Part shown: piece after piece, positions 7,822 through 16,083 of the stretch
How the letters are laid out: the number at the start of each line of letters is the position of its first letter
Position numbering within the stretch: the stretch's first letter is position 1
Assembly: GCA_964470285.1 (NCBI GenBank)
Contig: CAYYBZ010000011.1
Span: forward strand, 1 to 17,769
Length of the DNA stretch: 17,769 nt
Source of the DNA: CAYYBZ01 sp964470285 [NCBI: uncultured Oligoflexia bacterium]
GTDB taxonomy: Bacteria; Bdellovibrionota_G; CAYYBZ01
Direction of reading: 5' to 3'
Translations under genes and position numbers: made by a program
The notes under the pieces: model-generated
Seen by the model: only the letters and a program-made list of their open reading frames with translations
Told to the model about the DNA's origin: nothing
Database searches by the model: none

Positions 7822-8532
7822 ATGAGGAAAAATGCCGCAATACTGATAAAAATATATGAGGCTTTAAGAAAGAAAAATGGGAATTTAAACTGGTGGCCGG
7901 GAAAAACTCAATTCGAAATTATAGTCGGAGCCATTCTTACACAGAATACTTCCTGGAGTAACGTTGAAAAGGCAATTGCTAACTTAAAAAAAGAAGGGCT
8001 TCTTGACTATAATTCTATCTTAAAAATACCGGCCAATAAACTCGCCGGACTGATAAGGCCTTCAGGTTATTACAATCAGAAAGCAAAAAAATTAAAGAAT
8101 TTTGTAAATTTTATAAGAGAGAATTTTGATGAAAATATTTCAAAAATGAAAAAACTCGATCTTCGGGAATTAAGGTTAAAACTTCTGGAAATTAACGGAA
8201 TAGGAAATGAAACGGCTGACAGCATAATCCTTTACGCCTTTAATAAGCCGATCTTTGTTGTAGATACCTATACGAACAGAGTTTTTACAAGAATCGGCCT
8301 GATAAAAGTAGGACTTACATATTGTGAAGTTCAGAAATTCTTTATGGATAATCTTCCTTCTGATTACATTCTCTATAATGATTTTCACGCCCAGATAGTA
8401 ATTTTGGGCAAGCATTTCTGCAAGAAAAGTCCTGTTTGCAGCATTTGCCCTGTCATCTATATATGTGATTACGGAAAACAGGTAAAAAAGGCAGCAAATA
8501 GGAAAACGCCGCAAAAAGGCAAAAACAACTAA
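7822..8532 (+). CDS. Endonuclease III-related DNA glycosylase (MagIII-like)
   Basis: The 236-residue protein is an HhH-GPD base-excision enzyme of the 'related to endonuclease III' group that includes Helicobacter MagIII, a 3-methyladenine glycosylase. WWPGKTQFEIIVGAILTQNT (about 24-43) is characteristic of that group. The helix-hairpin-helix reads INGIGNETAD (124-133) and the catalytic Asp is D148 in VVDTYTNRV. The Lys used by true endonuclease III for strand cleavage is replaced by Glu130, so I infer a glycosylase without beta-lyase activity. Four cysteines (200, 206, 209, 215; spacing 5-2-5) should bind a 4Fe-4S cluster, one residue tighter in the first gap than in E. coli Nth. ATG 7822 is preceded by AGGGG with almost no spacing, so translation may be poor, but no better in-frame start exists. 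Confidence 0.85.
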   Translation: MRKNAAILIKIYEALRKKNGNLNWWPGKTQFEIIVGAILTQNTSWSNVEKAIANLKKEGLLDYNSILKIPANKLAGLIRPSGYYNQKAKKLKNFVNFIRENFDENISKMKKLDLRELRLKLLEINGIGNETADSIILYAFNKPIFVVDTYTNRVFTRIGLIKVGLTYCEVQKFFMDNLPSDYILYNDFHAQIVILGKHFCKKSPVCSICPVIYICDYGKQVKKAANRKTPQKGKNN

Positions 8533-8663
8533 AAAAAGATGTAATATTAACCTCTTATATAAATAATCCTTTACAAGTTTTGCGAATTCTGGTTATTATC
8601 AAAAATAGCTTAAGATATTTATCAGCAAAGGTTTTAAGGGTTTCTTTTCTATGAAAATTCTTT

Positions 8664-8670
8664 AGAAAGG
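8664..8670 (+). promoter_or_regulatory. Ribosome binding site of dksA
   Basis: AGAAAGG is followed by six bases and ATG 8677. The 144-base gap before it (8533-8676) is AT-rich and presumably holds the dksA promoter, but no convincing paired -35/-10 boxes were found. Confidence 0.5.
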
Positions 8671-8676
8671 CGATTT

Positions 8677-9045
8677 ATGTATAGCAAAAAAAAGCTTGAT
8701 GAATTCCAGAAAATCCTAACTGAAAGAATGGAAACCCTCATAAGGGAAGCTAAAAAATCAATGGAAGGCCTGACCGAATCCAAGGAGAATTTTGCCGACC
8801 TAACTGATCTGGCGTCTTTTGAAAGCGACCGCAATTTTCTTTTAAGAATCAGGGATCGCGAAAGAAAATTAATATTAAAAATAAAAGAGGCGTTAAACCG
8901 TATTGAAGACGGAACATTCGGAATCTGCGACAACTGCGGTGAAAAAATCGAGGAAAAAAGACTTAAAGCGCGGCCGGTTACAACTTACTGTATCGAATGT
9001 AAAACCGATATGGAGCATGAAGAGAAAAGACTGGAATCTCGTTAG
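8677..9045 (+). CDS. dksA: DksA/TraR-family RNA polymerase-binding transcription factor
   Basis: The 122-residue protein has the DksA plan: an N-terminal helix, a coiled coil whose tip carries DLTDLA (the DxxDxA motif that enters the RNA polymerase secondary channel and acts with ppGpp), then a four-Cys zinc finger (CDNCGEKIEEKRL ... YCIEC). The finger is intact in all four cysteines. DksA tunes transcription of rRNA and amino-acid genes during the stringent response. It is somewhat shorter than E. coli DksA (151 residues), the difference being at the N-terminus, as in many deltaproteobacterial homologues. It is followed 29 bases later by galU, probably in the same transcript. Confidence 0.92.
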   Translation: MYSKKKLDEFQKILTERMETLIREAKKSMEGLTESKENFADLTDLASFESDRNFLLRIRDRERKLILKIKEALNRIEDGTFGICDNCGEKIEEKRLKARPVTTYCIECKTDMEHEEKRLESR

Positions 9046-9074
9046 TTTATTTGATATTTTCCCACCTTAATACA

Positions 9075-9941
9075 ATGTTTTCAAAAGTAAAAACCGTTAT
9101 TATTCCTGCAGCCGGTTTAGGAACCAGGTTCCTGCCTGCCACCAAGGCTATACCCAAAGAGCTGGTTCCCATAATTGATAGGCCGGCAATCCAATATATA
9201 GTTGAAGAGTGCGCACGCGCAGGAATAGAAAAGGTGGTCTTTGTAATTTCGAAGGGCAAGGAATCGGTTTACAGGCATTTTAAAAAATCACCCGCACTTG
9301 ATAGAGCACTTTCAAAGAAAAATCGCTCTCACTTTTTAGATTCTGTTAATAATCTGTCTAAAAAGCTTAAATACAGCTTCGTTTATCAGAACAGACCTTT
9401 AGGTTTGGGGCATGCTATTTTGAAAGCTCAGAAAGCGGTTAAAAACAAACCTTTTGCGGTAATTCTTCCTGACGACATTATTGTGAGCGTTACACCAGCA
9501 ATAAAACAGCTAATGGAAATCAGCGAAGACAGAAATGCCCCTACTGTTGCAATACAGAGAGTTCCGAAAGAAAAAGTATCAAGTTACGGTGTGATAGACG
9601 GGCCGATGGTTGATGAAAGAGTCTATAAAATACAGAAAATCGTTGAGAAGCCTCCGGTAGACAAGGCGCCTTCGGATTTGACTATAGTCGGAAGATACGT
9701 ATTACCGCCTAATACTTTTGAAATTCTAAAAAAGGTAAAACCGGCCAAAGACGGCGAGATACAGCTTACTACGGCTTTAGAGGTTATTATGAATGAAAGA
9801 GAATTCGTAGGCGTAGAGTTCTTCGGTGACAGATACGATATAGGGGATAAAAGCGGCTTTGTAAAAGCGAACGTATCTTTTGCTTTAAGAGATGAAACGC
9901 TTAAAAACATTGTCGTAGAGAGCGTTAAAGAATGCCGATAA
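9075..9941 (+). CDS. galU: UTP--glucose-1-phosphate uridylyltransferase
   Basis: The enzyme makes UDP-glucose from UTP and glucose-1-phosphate in the cytoplasm, supplying LPS, capsule and other glycans. The 288-residue protein has the nucleotide-binding signature GLGTRFLPATKAIPKELVPI near the N-terminus, then RPAIQYIVEE, PLGLGHAI, LPDDI, the VEKP motif, VGRYVLPP and the closing DRYDIGDKSGFVKANV, all as in bacterial GalU. I chose ATG 9075 because the family begins a few residues before the 'VIPAAGLGTR' strand; an upstream in-frame TTG at 9051 would add eight residues. Neither start has a good Shine-Dalgarno. Its 3' end overlaps the next gene by 10 bases. Confidence 0.93.
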   Translation: MFSKVKTVIIPAAGLGTRFLPATKAIPKELVPIIDRPAIQYIVEECARAGIEKVVFVISKGKESVYRHFKKSPALDRALSKKNRSHFLDSVNNLSKKLKYSFVYQNRPLGLGHAILKAQKAVKNKPFAVILPDDIIVSVTPAIKQLMEISEDRNAPTVAIQRVPKEKVSSYGVIDGPMVDERVYKIQKIVEKPPVDKAPSDLTIVGRYVLPPNTFEILKKVKPAKDGEIQLTTALEVIMNEREFVGVEFFGDRYDIGDKSGFVKANVSFALRDETLKNIVVESVKECR

Positions 9942-10702
9942 TTTCTACGATTATATTGACAATTATATTTTCATTAAACACTTCTTTAGCCTTTGGCTTT
10001 ATACCTGACGTAAAATATATATATGAGGATACGGTAAAGGGTAATAAAGATATTAAAACTTACCGTATTACACAGAACAAAATAGTTTACGATGATATGG
10101 GAAAGAAAACGGCCGAGGTTTCCGAGAAGGTTTTTATCAAACAGCCCTGGAAATATCTTAAGATTTCTACAAAAGAAAACTATGCGACAATGATTGTACT
10201 TGAAGGAACGGAAGGATTGATCGTTAGAGGGGGAAAGTGGATTGCCCCCAAGTCGAAGATCAGCATGCCGTTTATTATTGGTTTCTATTTAAGCAGGGAT
10301 GTTGATGAATTAAACCTCTTTCTCTCTTCAAAGGGGATAAAGAAACCCAAGGCAAGTCTATTTAAAATGAATGAAGTTGTCAGTATTGTTTTGCAAAATC
10401 CAGCGGAAAACTCCCCGCTTTTGTGTGTTGACAGAGAAAGCTTCTGGCCGTTGGCCTACTCATACGGTTATATCCACGGAAAAGACCTGGAAGACTCCGG
10501 ATTCTATTATGAATTCGGTAATTACCGTAAATTTACGGGCAGAAAATACTGGCCGATGCGCATGAAAGTATTTAAAAAAGGTGTTTTGAAGGAAGAAATT
10601 GACGTTAAGACAGTTGACACGAATGTAAAGCTTCCCGATAAGATTTTCAGCATCGATTACCTCAAGAAAAAATACAAACCCGCCGACGAAAATATCAATT
10701 GA
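9932..10702 (+). CDS. Exported LolA-like periplasmic protein
   Basis: The 256-residue product starts with a hydrophobic signal peptide (residues 4-20, likely cleavage after SLA at 20). The remainder is strand-rich with a pattern reminiscent of the LolA/LolB half-barrel fold: VFIKQPWKYLKIS and TMIVLEGTEGLIVRGGKW early, FYYEFGNYRKFTGRKYWPMRMKVFK and VDTNVKLPDKIFSIDYLKKKY at the end, the last being typical of 'outer membrane lipoprotein-sorting protein'-like sequences. No lipobox Cys is present, so it should be soluble in the periplasm. I infer a lipid or lipoprotein-carrier type role, but no function can be fixed. It overlaps galU by 10 bases and is four bases before priA, so it is part of that operon. 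Confidence 0.75.
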   Translation: MPIISTIILTIIFSLNTSLAFGFIPDVKYIYEDTVKGNKDIKTYRITQNKIVYDDMGKKTAEVSEKVFIKQPWKYLKISTKENYATMIVLEGTEGLIVRGGKWIAPKSKISMPFIIGFYLSRDVDELNLFLSSKGIKKPKASLFKMNEVVSIVLQNPAENSPLLCVDRESFWPLAYSYGYIHGKDLEDSGFYYEFGNYRKFTGRKYWPMRMKVFKKGVLKEEIDVKTVDTNVKLPDKIFSIDYLKKKYKPADENIN

Positions 10703-10706
10703 TTCC

Positions 10707-13139
10707 ATGGAAGATAAATACGCACAGATAGCAGTAGCTCTTCCGCTTAAAAAAACATTCTCTTACAGAATACCGGAAGAATTAAAGTGTATTGAGATAG
10801 GGAGCATTGTGCTGGTCCCTTTTGGAAAAAGAAAAATAACCGGATATGTTACTGACCTTAAAAAGGAAGTTGACTTAAAAGGCGTTAAAAATATTATTTC
10901 CGTTTTAAATCCACTACGGGCTTTTTCTCATCAAACCCTGCAGTTTTTAAAAGTGGTTTCTGAATATTATGCGGCTTCGCTTACCGAAGTGATAAAAATG
11001 ACAATACCTCCGGGCCTTGACCGGAAAAGTGACCTCTATGTAGAACCTGCCGGTGGACTGGATTTTCACCTTTTTCCGGAAAAGGAAAAAACCTTTTTAT
11101 CTGCTTTAAAAAATATGAAGGTAATACCTGTAAAAATGGCTCAAAGCAAATTCGGCCTGAATATTAAAGATCTTAAAAAACTTGAAAACGAGGGATTGAT
11201 CGATTTTTCTCTGAAAATTACAAGAGCAAAGGTAGGAGTAAAATCGCAAAGATTCATCGAGCTTAATCCTAAAGTAATCTTTGAAAATCATAAAATCAGA
11301 TCAAAAAAGGAAATATTCATTCTTGATTATTTAAAAAAAACAGGTGGAAAAATTCCCGCTGATTCGCTGAAAAAACTTATGAAATCGCCCTGGACAGCAA
11401 TTAATTGTTTAAAACAGAAGAATTTAATTATTGAGACCATGGTTGAAAAGCAAAGATCACCTTACCTGGACGAGAATGTAAAAAAAGATAATCCTCCGAA
11501 CCTTTTTGAAGATCAGAATAGCTCTGTAGAAACCGTTAAGAGATCAATTATTTCTGAAGAGCATGAAAAGTACCTGCTTTACGGAATAACGGGGTCAGGG
11601 AAAACAGAAGTATACCTGAGATTAATTGAAGAAACTCTTAAAAAGAATAAAAGTGCTTTGGCGCTTGTTCCTGAAATATCCCTTACTCCGCAGTTTGTTC
11701 AAAGATTTAGGGCCCGGTTCGGCAACATTATTTCCGTCATACATTCCGCTATGTCTTTGGGAGAAAGGTACGATCAGTGGAGAAAAATAATAAAGGGAGA
11801 GTCGAAAATTGTCATTGGTGCCAGGTCGGCCCTTTTTTCACCTCTCGATAACATCGGAATAATTGTCGTTGATGAGGAGCATGATCAGTCATACAAACAG
11901 GAAGACAGAATCATGTACAATGCTAGGGATTTGGCTATTCTTAGGGCTCAAGCTTCAAATGCAGTTATCATTTTAGGATCCGCTACTCCTTCTTTAGAAA
12001 GCTATCACAGGGCTCTTAAGGGTGAGTTTAAACTCTTAAAACTAAAGTCCAGGGTTACCGATTTCGGTCTTCCAGATGTTGAAATAGTAGATTTAAGAGA
12101 GGAGAGAGGTAAGTTCGGAAAGCGTAGTTTTCTCTCGGAAAAACTTATAAATGCCATAAGTAAAAACTCAAAAGAGGGCGGGAAAACAATTTTATTTTTA
12201 AACAGAAGAGGATTCTCCTCGGCCGTCATTTGCGCAAGGTGCGGTTTAGCCATAAAGTGCCCCGAGTGTTCGGTTTCAATGAAGTATCATGATAACACGG
12301 CCAAACTTATATGCCATTACTGCGATTATTCAGTAAATATTTATGGATTTTGTAATACATGCGGTGCAAAAAGCTTGATACGGCTGGGATTCGGAACCGA
12401 ACAGGTAGAGAGGGAAATAAAGGCTCATTTCCCGGATCTTTCAGTTGAAAGAATGGACAGAGATACGACAAGAAGAAAATTTTCTCATGAAAAGATTATA
12501 AGACGACTCGAAGCCGGGAAAATAGATATTCTGATCGGAACTCAGATGGTTTCCAAGGGCCTGGATGTAAAAGGTGTCAACCTGGTGGGCGTTATACTTG
12601 CCGATATTTCGCTTAACCTTCCGGATTTCAGAGCATGTGAAAAAACATTTTCACTTTTAACCCAGGTTGCGGGAAGGTCCGGCAGAGGAAAAGAAAAGGG
12701 AAAAGTTATTATACAAACGTATAATCCGGAACATTACAGTATAAAAGAGGCTTCAAAACAGGATTTTGTGGGTTTTTTTGAAAAGGAAATAATTTTCAGA
12801 AAAGACGTTAAATACCCGCCTTTTGTAAGGTTGGCTTGTGTAAGATTCTCGGCTAAAGATCTAGAAGTAATACAAGCAAATTCAAAGAGGTTGAAAACAA
12901 AGGCAAATATCATCAAAAATGAACCTGACTTCAAAGGCTCAATTGAGATCTTAGGCCCGTGTCCAAGTCCTCTTGAAAGGCTTAAAGGACTTTACAGATA
13001 TCAAATGCTTATAAAATCTACGGACGATAAATTATTTTCAAAGTACATTAAGAAGATTTCAACTGAGTTCGAAAATATGCTTAAAAAGAGTAAGGAGTTT
13101 TCCTTTAAGCTTGATATAGATCCTCAAAGCTTTATGTAA
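10707..13139 (+). CDS. priA: Primosomal protein N' (replication restart helicase PriA)
   Basis: PriA recognises stalled forks and reloads the replicative helicase. The 810-residue protein has an N-terminal 3' DNA-binding domain (PLKKTFSYRIP, VLVPFGKRKITGYV), Walker A GITGSGKTE near residues 292-300, the DEEH box (VVDEEHDQSY, about 388), GSATPSLES, and the zinc-binding insertion of PriA (about 508-555; CARCGLAIKCPEC, CHYCDY, CNTCG) with all eight cysteines present. Helicase motifs V-VI follow (GTQMVSKGLD, QVAGRSGRG), and a C-terminal domain ends the protein. It is slightly longer than E. coli PriA (732), with the extra length mainly before Walker A. ATG 10707 has no strong ribosome site and lies four bases after the upstream stop, which suggests translational coupling. 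Confidence 0.94.
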   Translation: MEDKYAQIAVALPLKKTFSYRIPEELKCIEIGSIVLVPFGKRKITGYVTDLKKEVDLKGVKNIISVLNPLRAFSHQTLQFLKVVSEYYAASLTEVIKMTIPPGLDRKSDLYVEPAGGLDFHLFPEKEKTFLSALKNMKVIPVKMAQSKFGLNIKDLKKLENEGLIDFSLKITRAKVGVKSQRFIELNPKVIFENHKIRSKKEIFILDYLKKTGGKIPADSLKKLMKSPWTAINCLKQKNLIIETMVEKQRSPYLDENVKKDNPPNLFEDQNSSVETVKRSIISEEHEKYLLYGITGSGKTEVYLRLIEETLKKNKSALALVPEISLTPQFVQRFRARFGNIISVIHSAMSLGERYDQWRKIIKGESKIVIGARSALFSPLDNIGIIVVDEEHDQSYKQEDRIMYNARDLAILRAQASNAVIILGSATPSLESYHRALKGEFKLLKLKSRVTDFGLPDVEIVDLREERGKFGKRSFLSEKLINAISKNSKEGGKTILFLNRRGFSSAVICARCGLAIKCPECSVSMKYHDNTAKLICHYCDYSVNIYGFCNTCGAKSLIRLGFGTEQVEREIKAHFPDLSVERMDRDTTRRKFSHEKIIRRLEAGKIDILIGTQMVSKGLDVKGVNLVGVILADISLNLPDFRACEKTFSLLTQVAGRSGRGKEKGKVIIQTYNPEHYSIKEASKQDFVGFFEKEIIFRKDVKYPPFVRLACVRFSAKDLEVIQANSKRLKTKANIIKNEPDFKGSIEILGPCPSPLERLKGLYRYQMLIKSTDDKLFSKYIKKISTEFENMLKKSKEFSFKLDIDPQSFM

Positions 13140-13433
13140 GTGTAAATTGAAGTTACCGGAAGTAACTTTTGTAATTTCCAAAAACATTGAGATATCATAA
13201 GGATAGCCTTGATTCCGATTTGTTTTGCTTTTATTAGTATAAGCTCTTGTGTTTAAAGGATAAATGCCTATGAAAATTTTTCTTGCAATTGTGTGCCTGA
13301 ATTGAGTCATTCCAAAAAATAGCTGTAATATTAAATGGTTGAGGTGGCATAAATATTGCTTTGATATGCTGCAAGTGGGAGGGGAAAATCCCGTCTTTAA
13401 TTCTTTAAAAATCAATATTGGGGTTTAGGTATT
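13140..13433. other. Intergenic region between priA and the RCC1 lipoprotein gene
   Basis: The 294 bases hold the possible priA terminator (13150-13170) and a mini-ORF at 13270-13305 that encodes MKIFLAIVCLN and has AAAGGA nine bases before its ATG. TTGATT (near 13210) and TATTAG about 17 bases later are a weak promoter candidate. The lipoprotein's own ribosome site is AGG at 13427-13429, or GGGG at 13420-13423. No RNA gene was recognised. Confidence 0.4.
13150..13170 (+). terminator. Possible terminator after priA
   Basis: AAGTTAC and GTAACTT form a perfect 7-bp stem with a five-base loop, starting ten bases after the priA stop and ending in TTTT, then GTAATTT. The stem is AT-rich, so its strength is uncertain. 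Confidence 0.4.
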
Positions 13434-15956
13434 ATGGGAAAACTAATAAAAATAGTCTTATCGGTAATGCTTCTATTTATCTTTGTTTCCTGCGGTTCTA
13501 CAGGTTCATCAGGCGGGGGATTCAATCTTACAACTGATATAAACATCACCGATTCAACCGTTGAAGTTTCACCTGATAATAACATTGCTTCGGATGGTCT
13601 GGAAAGAGCGCATATTACCGTAAAAGTGTTAACTAAAGGCGGAAAAGCGATTGAGGGCCAAATTGTCAGATTCAATGCCTCCGGAGATGGGAATTCATTT
13701 GCCGAAGATCAGATTACGGATGCCGAAGGAATCGCTAATGGCTGGCTGTCAACTACACAGCCCGGAACCAAGAACGTAAAGATAATAATTAACCCTGAAG
13801 TTTTCGATATAGAACTTTTAAGTCAACCAAGCATAGTTTTCGGAACCGAAGTTGTCTCCGCTTCTGCTGGTAAAAATTTCAGCTGTGTCGTTTCTAATTC
13901 CGGTTATGTCAAATGTATCGGACAGGGTTCAAGCGGTCAGCTTGGAAACGGTTTGTACGAAACGTCAACTTCTCCGGTTGAAGTTTTAAATATTGACAAT
14001 GCTTTGATGGTCTCAAGCGGTGAATATCATGCATGCGCAGTTTTGAATACAGGAGAGATAAAATGCTGGGGATCAGGTTCATTTTACAGACTTGGAAACG
14101 GACAGCCAGATGCACAGTCAATACCTGTGGATGTTTTAAATATTACAAACGCGCTAAAAGTTTCATGCGGTTATTACCATACCTGTGCGCTTCTTTCGGA
14201 CAATTCCGTAAAGTGCTGGGGCAGGAATAATGAAGGACAGCTTGGAAACGGTGAAATAACAATTGACTCAGATGTACCTGTCAGTGTGGCAGATGTAGAT
14301 AACGCAATAGATATTGATTCGGGTATGGCACATACATGCGCTCTTCTTAGTAACGGAAAAATAAAATGCTGGGGGAGAAATTCTTACGGGCAATTGGGTA
14401 TCGATAATACTGAAAGTCAACCCCTGCCTCAAGAGGTTCAAGTAATCGAAAATTCGGCAGGGATTTTGGCAGGAAGGGAACATTCCTGCAGTGTAATGAG
14501 TTCCGGCGAGATGATGTGTTGGGGTTTAAACTCAGCAGGGCAGATCGGCAACAACACAACCAATCAGCAGCACTTACCCGTACAGGTTGTTGGAATTACG
14601 GATGTAGTAAGCGGTTGTGGAGGTGAAAGCCACACATGCGCTTTACTGTCAAACAATTCGGTCAGCTGCTGGGGAAATGCGGATTTAGGTCAAATCGGAA
14701 ACGGCTCGGTAAGATACAGTCTTATCCCTGTTTCTACGCTCGATATTTCCGATGCAAAATCTTTATCGTGTCTTGATAAACACACAATTGCTGTCCTGAC
14801 CGACGGGAAAACAAAAACCTGGGGCAGTAACGCTAATGGTGAAATGGGAATGGAAGTTTTTGAAAACAGTCCGGTCCCGGTTGATACATTTGTTTCAGGA
14901 ACAATCACTTCTCTGGCTACAGGGTGGTATCATTCCTGTGCGGTAACCGGTTCGGGAAATGTCGAGTGCTGGGGAAACAATAACGAAGGACAGCTGGGAA
15001 ACGGTGATTACAAAAGTCATTCTTATCCTGTAAGTGTTCCTCAGTTAACTGACGTATCGTCAATTTCTTCGGGAGTTTCTTCTAACTGTGCTTTGACAGG
15101 CCCGGGGACAGTAAGGTGCTGGGGACAGGGAACTTCAGGGCAGCTCGGAAACGGACAGTTTAATTCATCACTTACACCCGTTTTTGTTACCGGTATAGTC
15201 GATGCGGTTGATATTTCCGTAAAAGGAAGGCATGCCTGCGCAATACTCAGTGACGGTTCACTCAAATGCTGGGGATGGGGGCAGTATGGTGCTCTCGGTA
15301 ACGGTCTTCAGGAGTCTTCATCTCTTCCGGTTGATGTAATTAATCTTTCCGAAAACGTTATTGACGTGAGTGCAGGAGCAATTCATACCTGTGCTGTTAT
15401 GAGCAGCGGTTCAGTAAAATGCTGGGGGTGGAATTATATCTATGGAGTGGGACATCCAACAAATTTCTCGGCGGTTACAGAGCCTTATGATGTTGCCGAT
15501 ATTGACAACGCGATTGATGTAGAGCTAGGTCTTCTTCATTCCTGTGCCCTTTTAGATGACAAGACAGTCAAGTGCTGGGGTTCAAATACAGGCTATGCTT
15601 TGGGTAGTACCGGGGATTCGACTTATATCCCAAGACCTGTAGAAAACCTTACAGATGTTGATGAGCTTGCATGTTCATCATATTCCTGTTGTGCTCTTGT
15701 CTCTGAGGGAAGGGTAAAATGCTGGGGCACAAACTCCCATGGTCAGCTTGGAAACAATACTACAAGCAATTCAGTAACACCGGTCAATGTAACGGATATT
15801 TCCAATGTAATTGATATTAAGGCCGGTAATAACTCTGTTTGCGCGGTCACCGGTGACGGGAATGTAAATTGCTGGGGACAGGGTGTATTCGGGGAGTTGG
15901 GTAACGGTATGATGCGTGATAGCTTAAGTCCGATACCTATCAATTTCTTCAAATGA
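13434..15956 (+). CDS. Surface lipoprotein with Ig-like domain and 14 RCC1 repeats
   Basis: The 840-residue protein has a lipoprotein signal (FIFVSC, Cys20 the lipid site) and a Gly/Ser linker. A bacterial Ig-like domain of the invasin (Big_1) type follows at about 35-135 (DGLERAHITVKVLTKGGKAIEGQIVRF; TDAEGIANG). From about 142 to the C-terminus there are 14 RCC1-type repeats of about 50 residues, each with 'HxCALLSxGxVKCWGxNxxGQLGNG'. RCC1 repeats form seven-bladed beta-propellers, so 14 fit two propellers. Nearly every blade has a C-x9-C pair; blade 7 (HTIAVLTDGKTKTWG) lacks both cysteines. Surface-exposed location and a binding role are inferred. Upstream is priA behind a possible terminator; a terminator also follows, so the gene is probably monocistronic. 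Confidence 0.9.
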   Translation: MGKLIKIVLSVMLLFIFVSCGSTGSSGGGFNLTTDINITDSTVEVSPDNNIASDGLERAHITVKVLTKGGKAIEGQIVRFNASGDGNSFAEDQITDAEGIANGWLSTTQPGTKNVKIIINPEVFDIELLSQPSIVFGTEVVSASAGKNFSCVVSNSGYVKCIGQGSSGQLGNGLYETSTSPVEVLNIDNALMVSSGEYHACAVLNTGEIKCWGSGSFYRLGNGQPDAQSIPVDVLNITNALKVSCGYYHTCALLSDNSVKCWGRNNEGQLGNGEITIDSDVPVSVADVDNAIDIDSGMAHTCALLSNGKIKCWGRNSYGQLGIDNTESQPLPQEVQVIENSAGILAGREHSCSVMSSGEMMCWGLNSAGQIGNNTTNQQHLPVQVVGITDVVSGCGGESHTCALLSNNSVSCWGNADLGQIGNGSVRYSLIPVSTLDISDAKSLSCLDKHTIAVLTDGKTKTWGSNANGEMGMEVFENSPVPVDTFVSGTITSLATGWYHSCAVTGSGNVECWGNNNEGQLGNGDYKSHSYPVSVPQLTDVSSISSGVSSNCALTGPGTVRCWGQGTSGQLGNGQFNSSLTPVFVTGIVDAVDISVKGRHACAILSDGSLKCWGWGQYGALGNGLQESSSLPVDVINLSENVIDVSAGAIHTCAVMSSGSVKCWGWNYIYGVGHPTNFSAVTEPYDVADIDNAIDVELGLLHSCALLDDKTVKCWGSNTGYALGSTGDSTYIPRPVENLTDVDELACSSYSCCALVSEGRVKCWGTNSHGQLGNNTTSNSVTPVNVTDISNVIDIKAGNNSVCAVTGDGNVNCWGQGVFGELGNGMMRDSLSPIPINFFK
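13857..15950 (+). repeat. Array of 14 tandem RCC1-coding repeats, about 150 bp each
   Basis: Each unit codes one propeller blade. 'tgctgggg' (Cys-Trp-Gly) recurs in 12 units, with variants tgtatcgg (unit 1) and acctgggg (unit 7); unit 5 uses tgttgggg. DNA identity between units is low outside that core, so the array is old rather than recently expanded. Confidence 0.75.
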
Positions 15957-16004
15957 ACCGGGAGCCTTTGCTATTCAATGCAAAATGTGTTAAATACCCG
16001 ATAA

Positions 16005-16035
16005 TTCAATAAAAAACCTTCTATTGAACTTTTTT
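16005..16035 (+). terminator. Rho-independent terminator after the RCC1 lipoprotein gene
   Basis: TTCAATA (16005-16011) and TATTGAA (16022-16028) form a 7-bp stem with a 10-base loop, followed after one base by six T residues. It lies about 50 bases after the stop. The stem is AT-rich but the T-tract is good. Confidence 0.55.
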
Positions 16036-16083
16036 GTGCAAGATTACCGGTTTGTACGGATATGTTCAAAAGAGTTTTGATTA

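Noticed and set aside
13059-13415. Minus-strand 118-codon frame across the priA end and intergenic region
   Set aside because: Half of it is antisense to priA and its translation has no recognisable domain or start signal.
13305-13430. In-frame TGA at 13303-13305 as a selenocysteine codon joining the mini-ORF to the following open frame
   Set aside because: No SECIS-like stem-loop was seen right after the TGA and the downstream translation resembles no selenoprotein.
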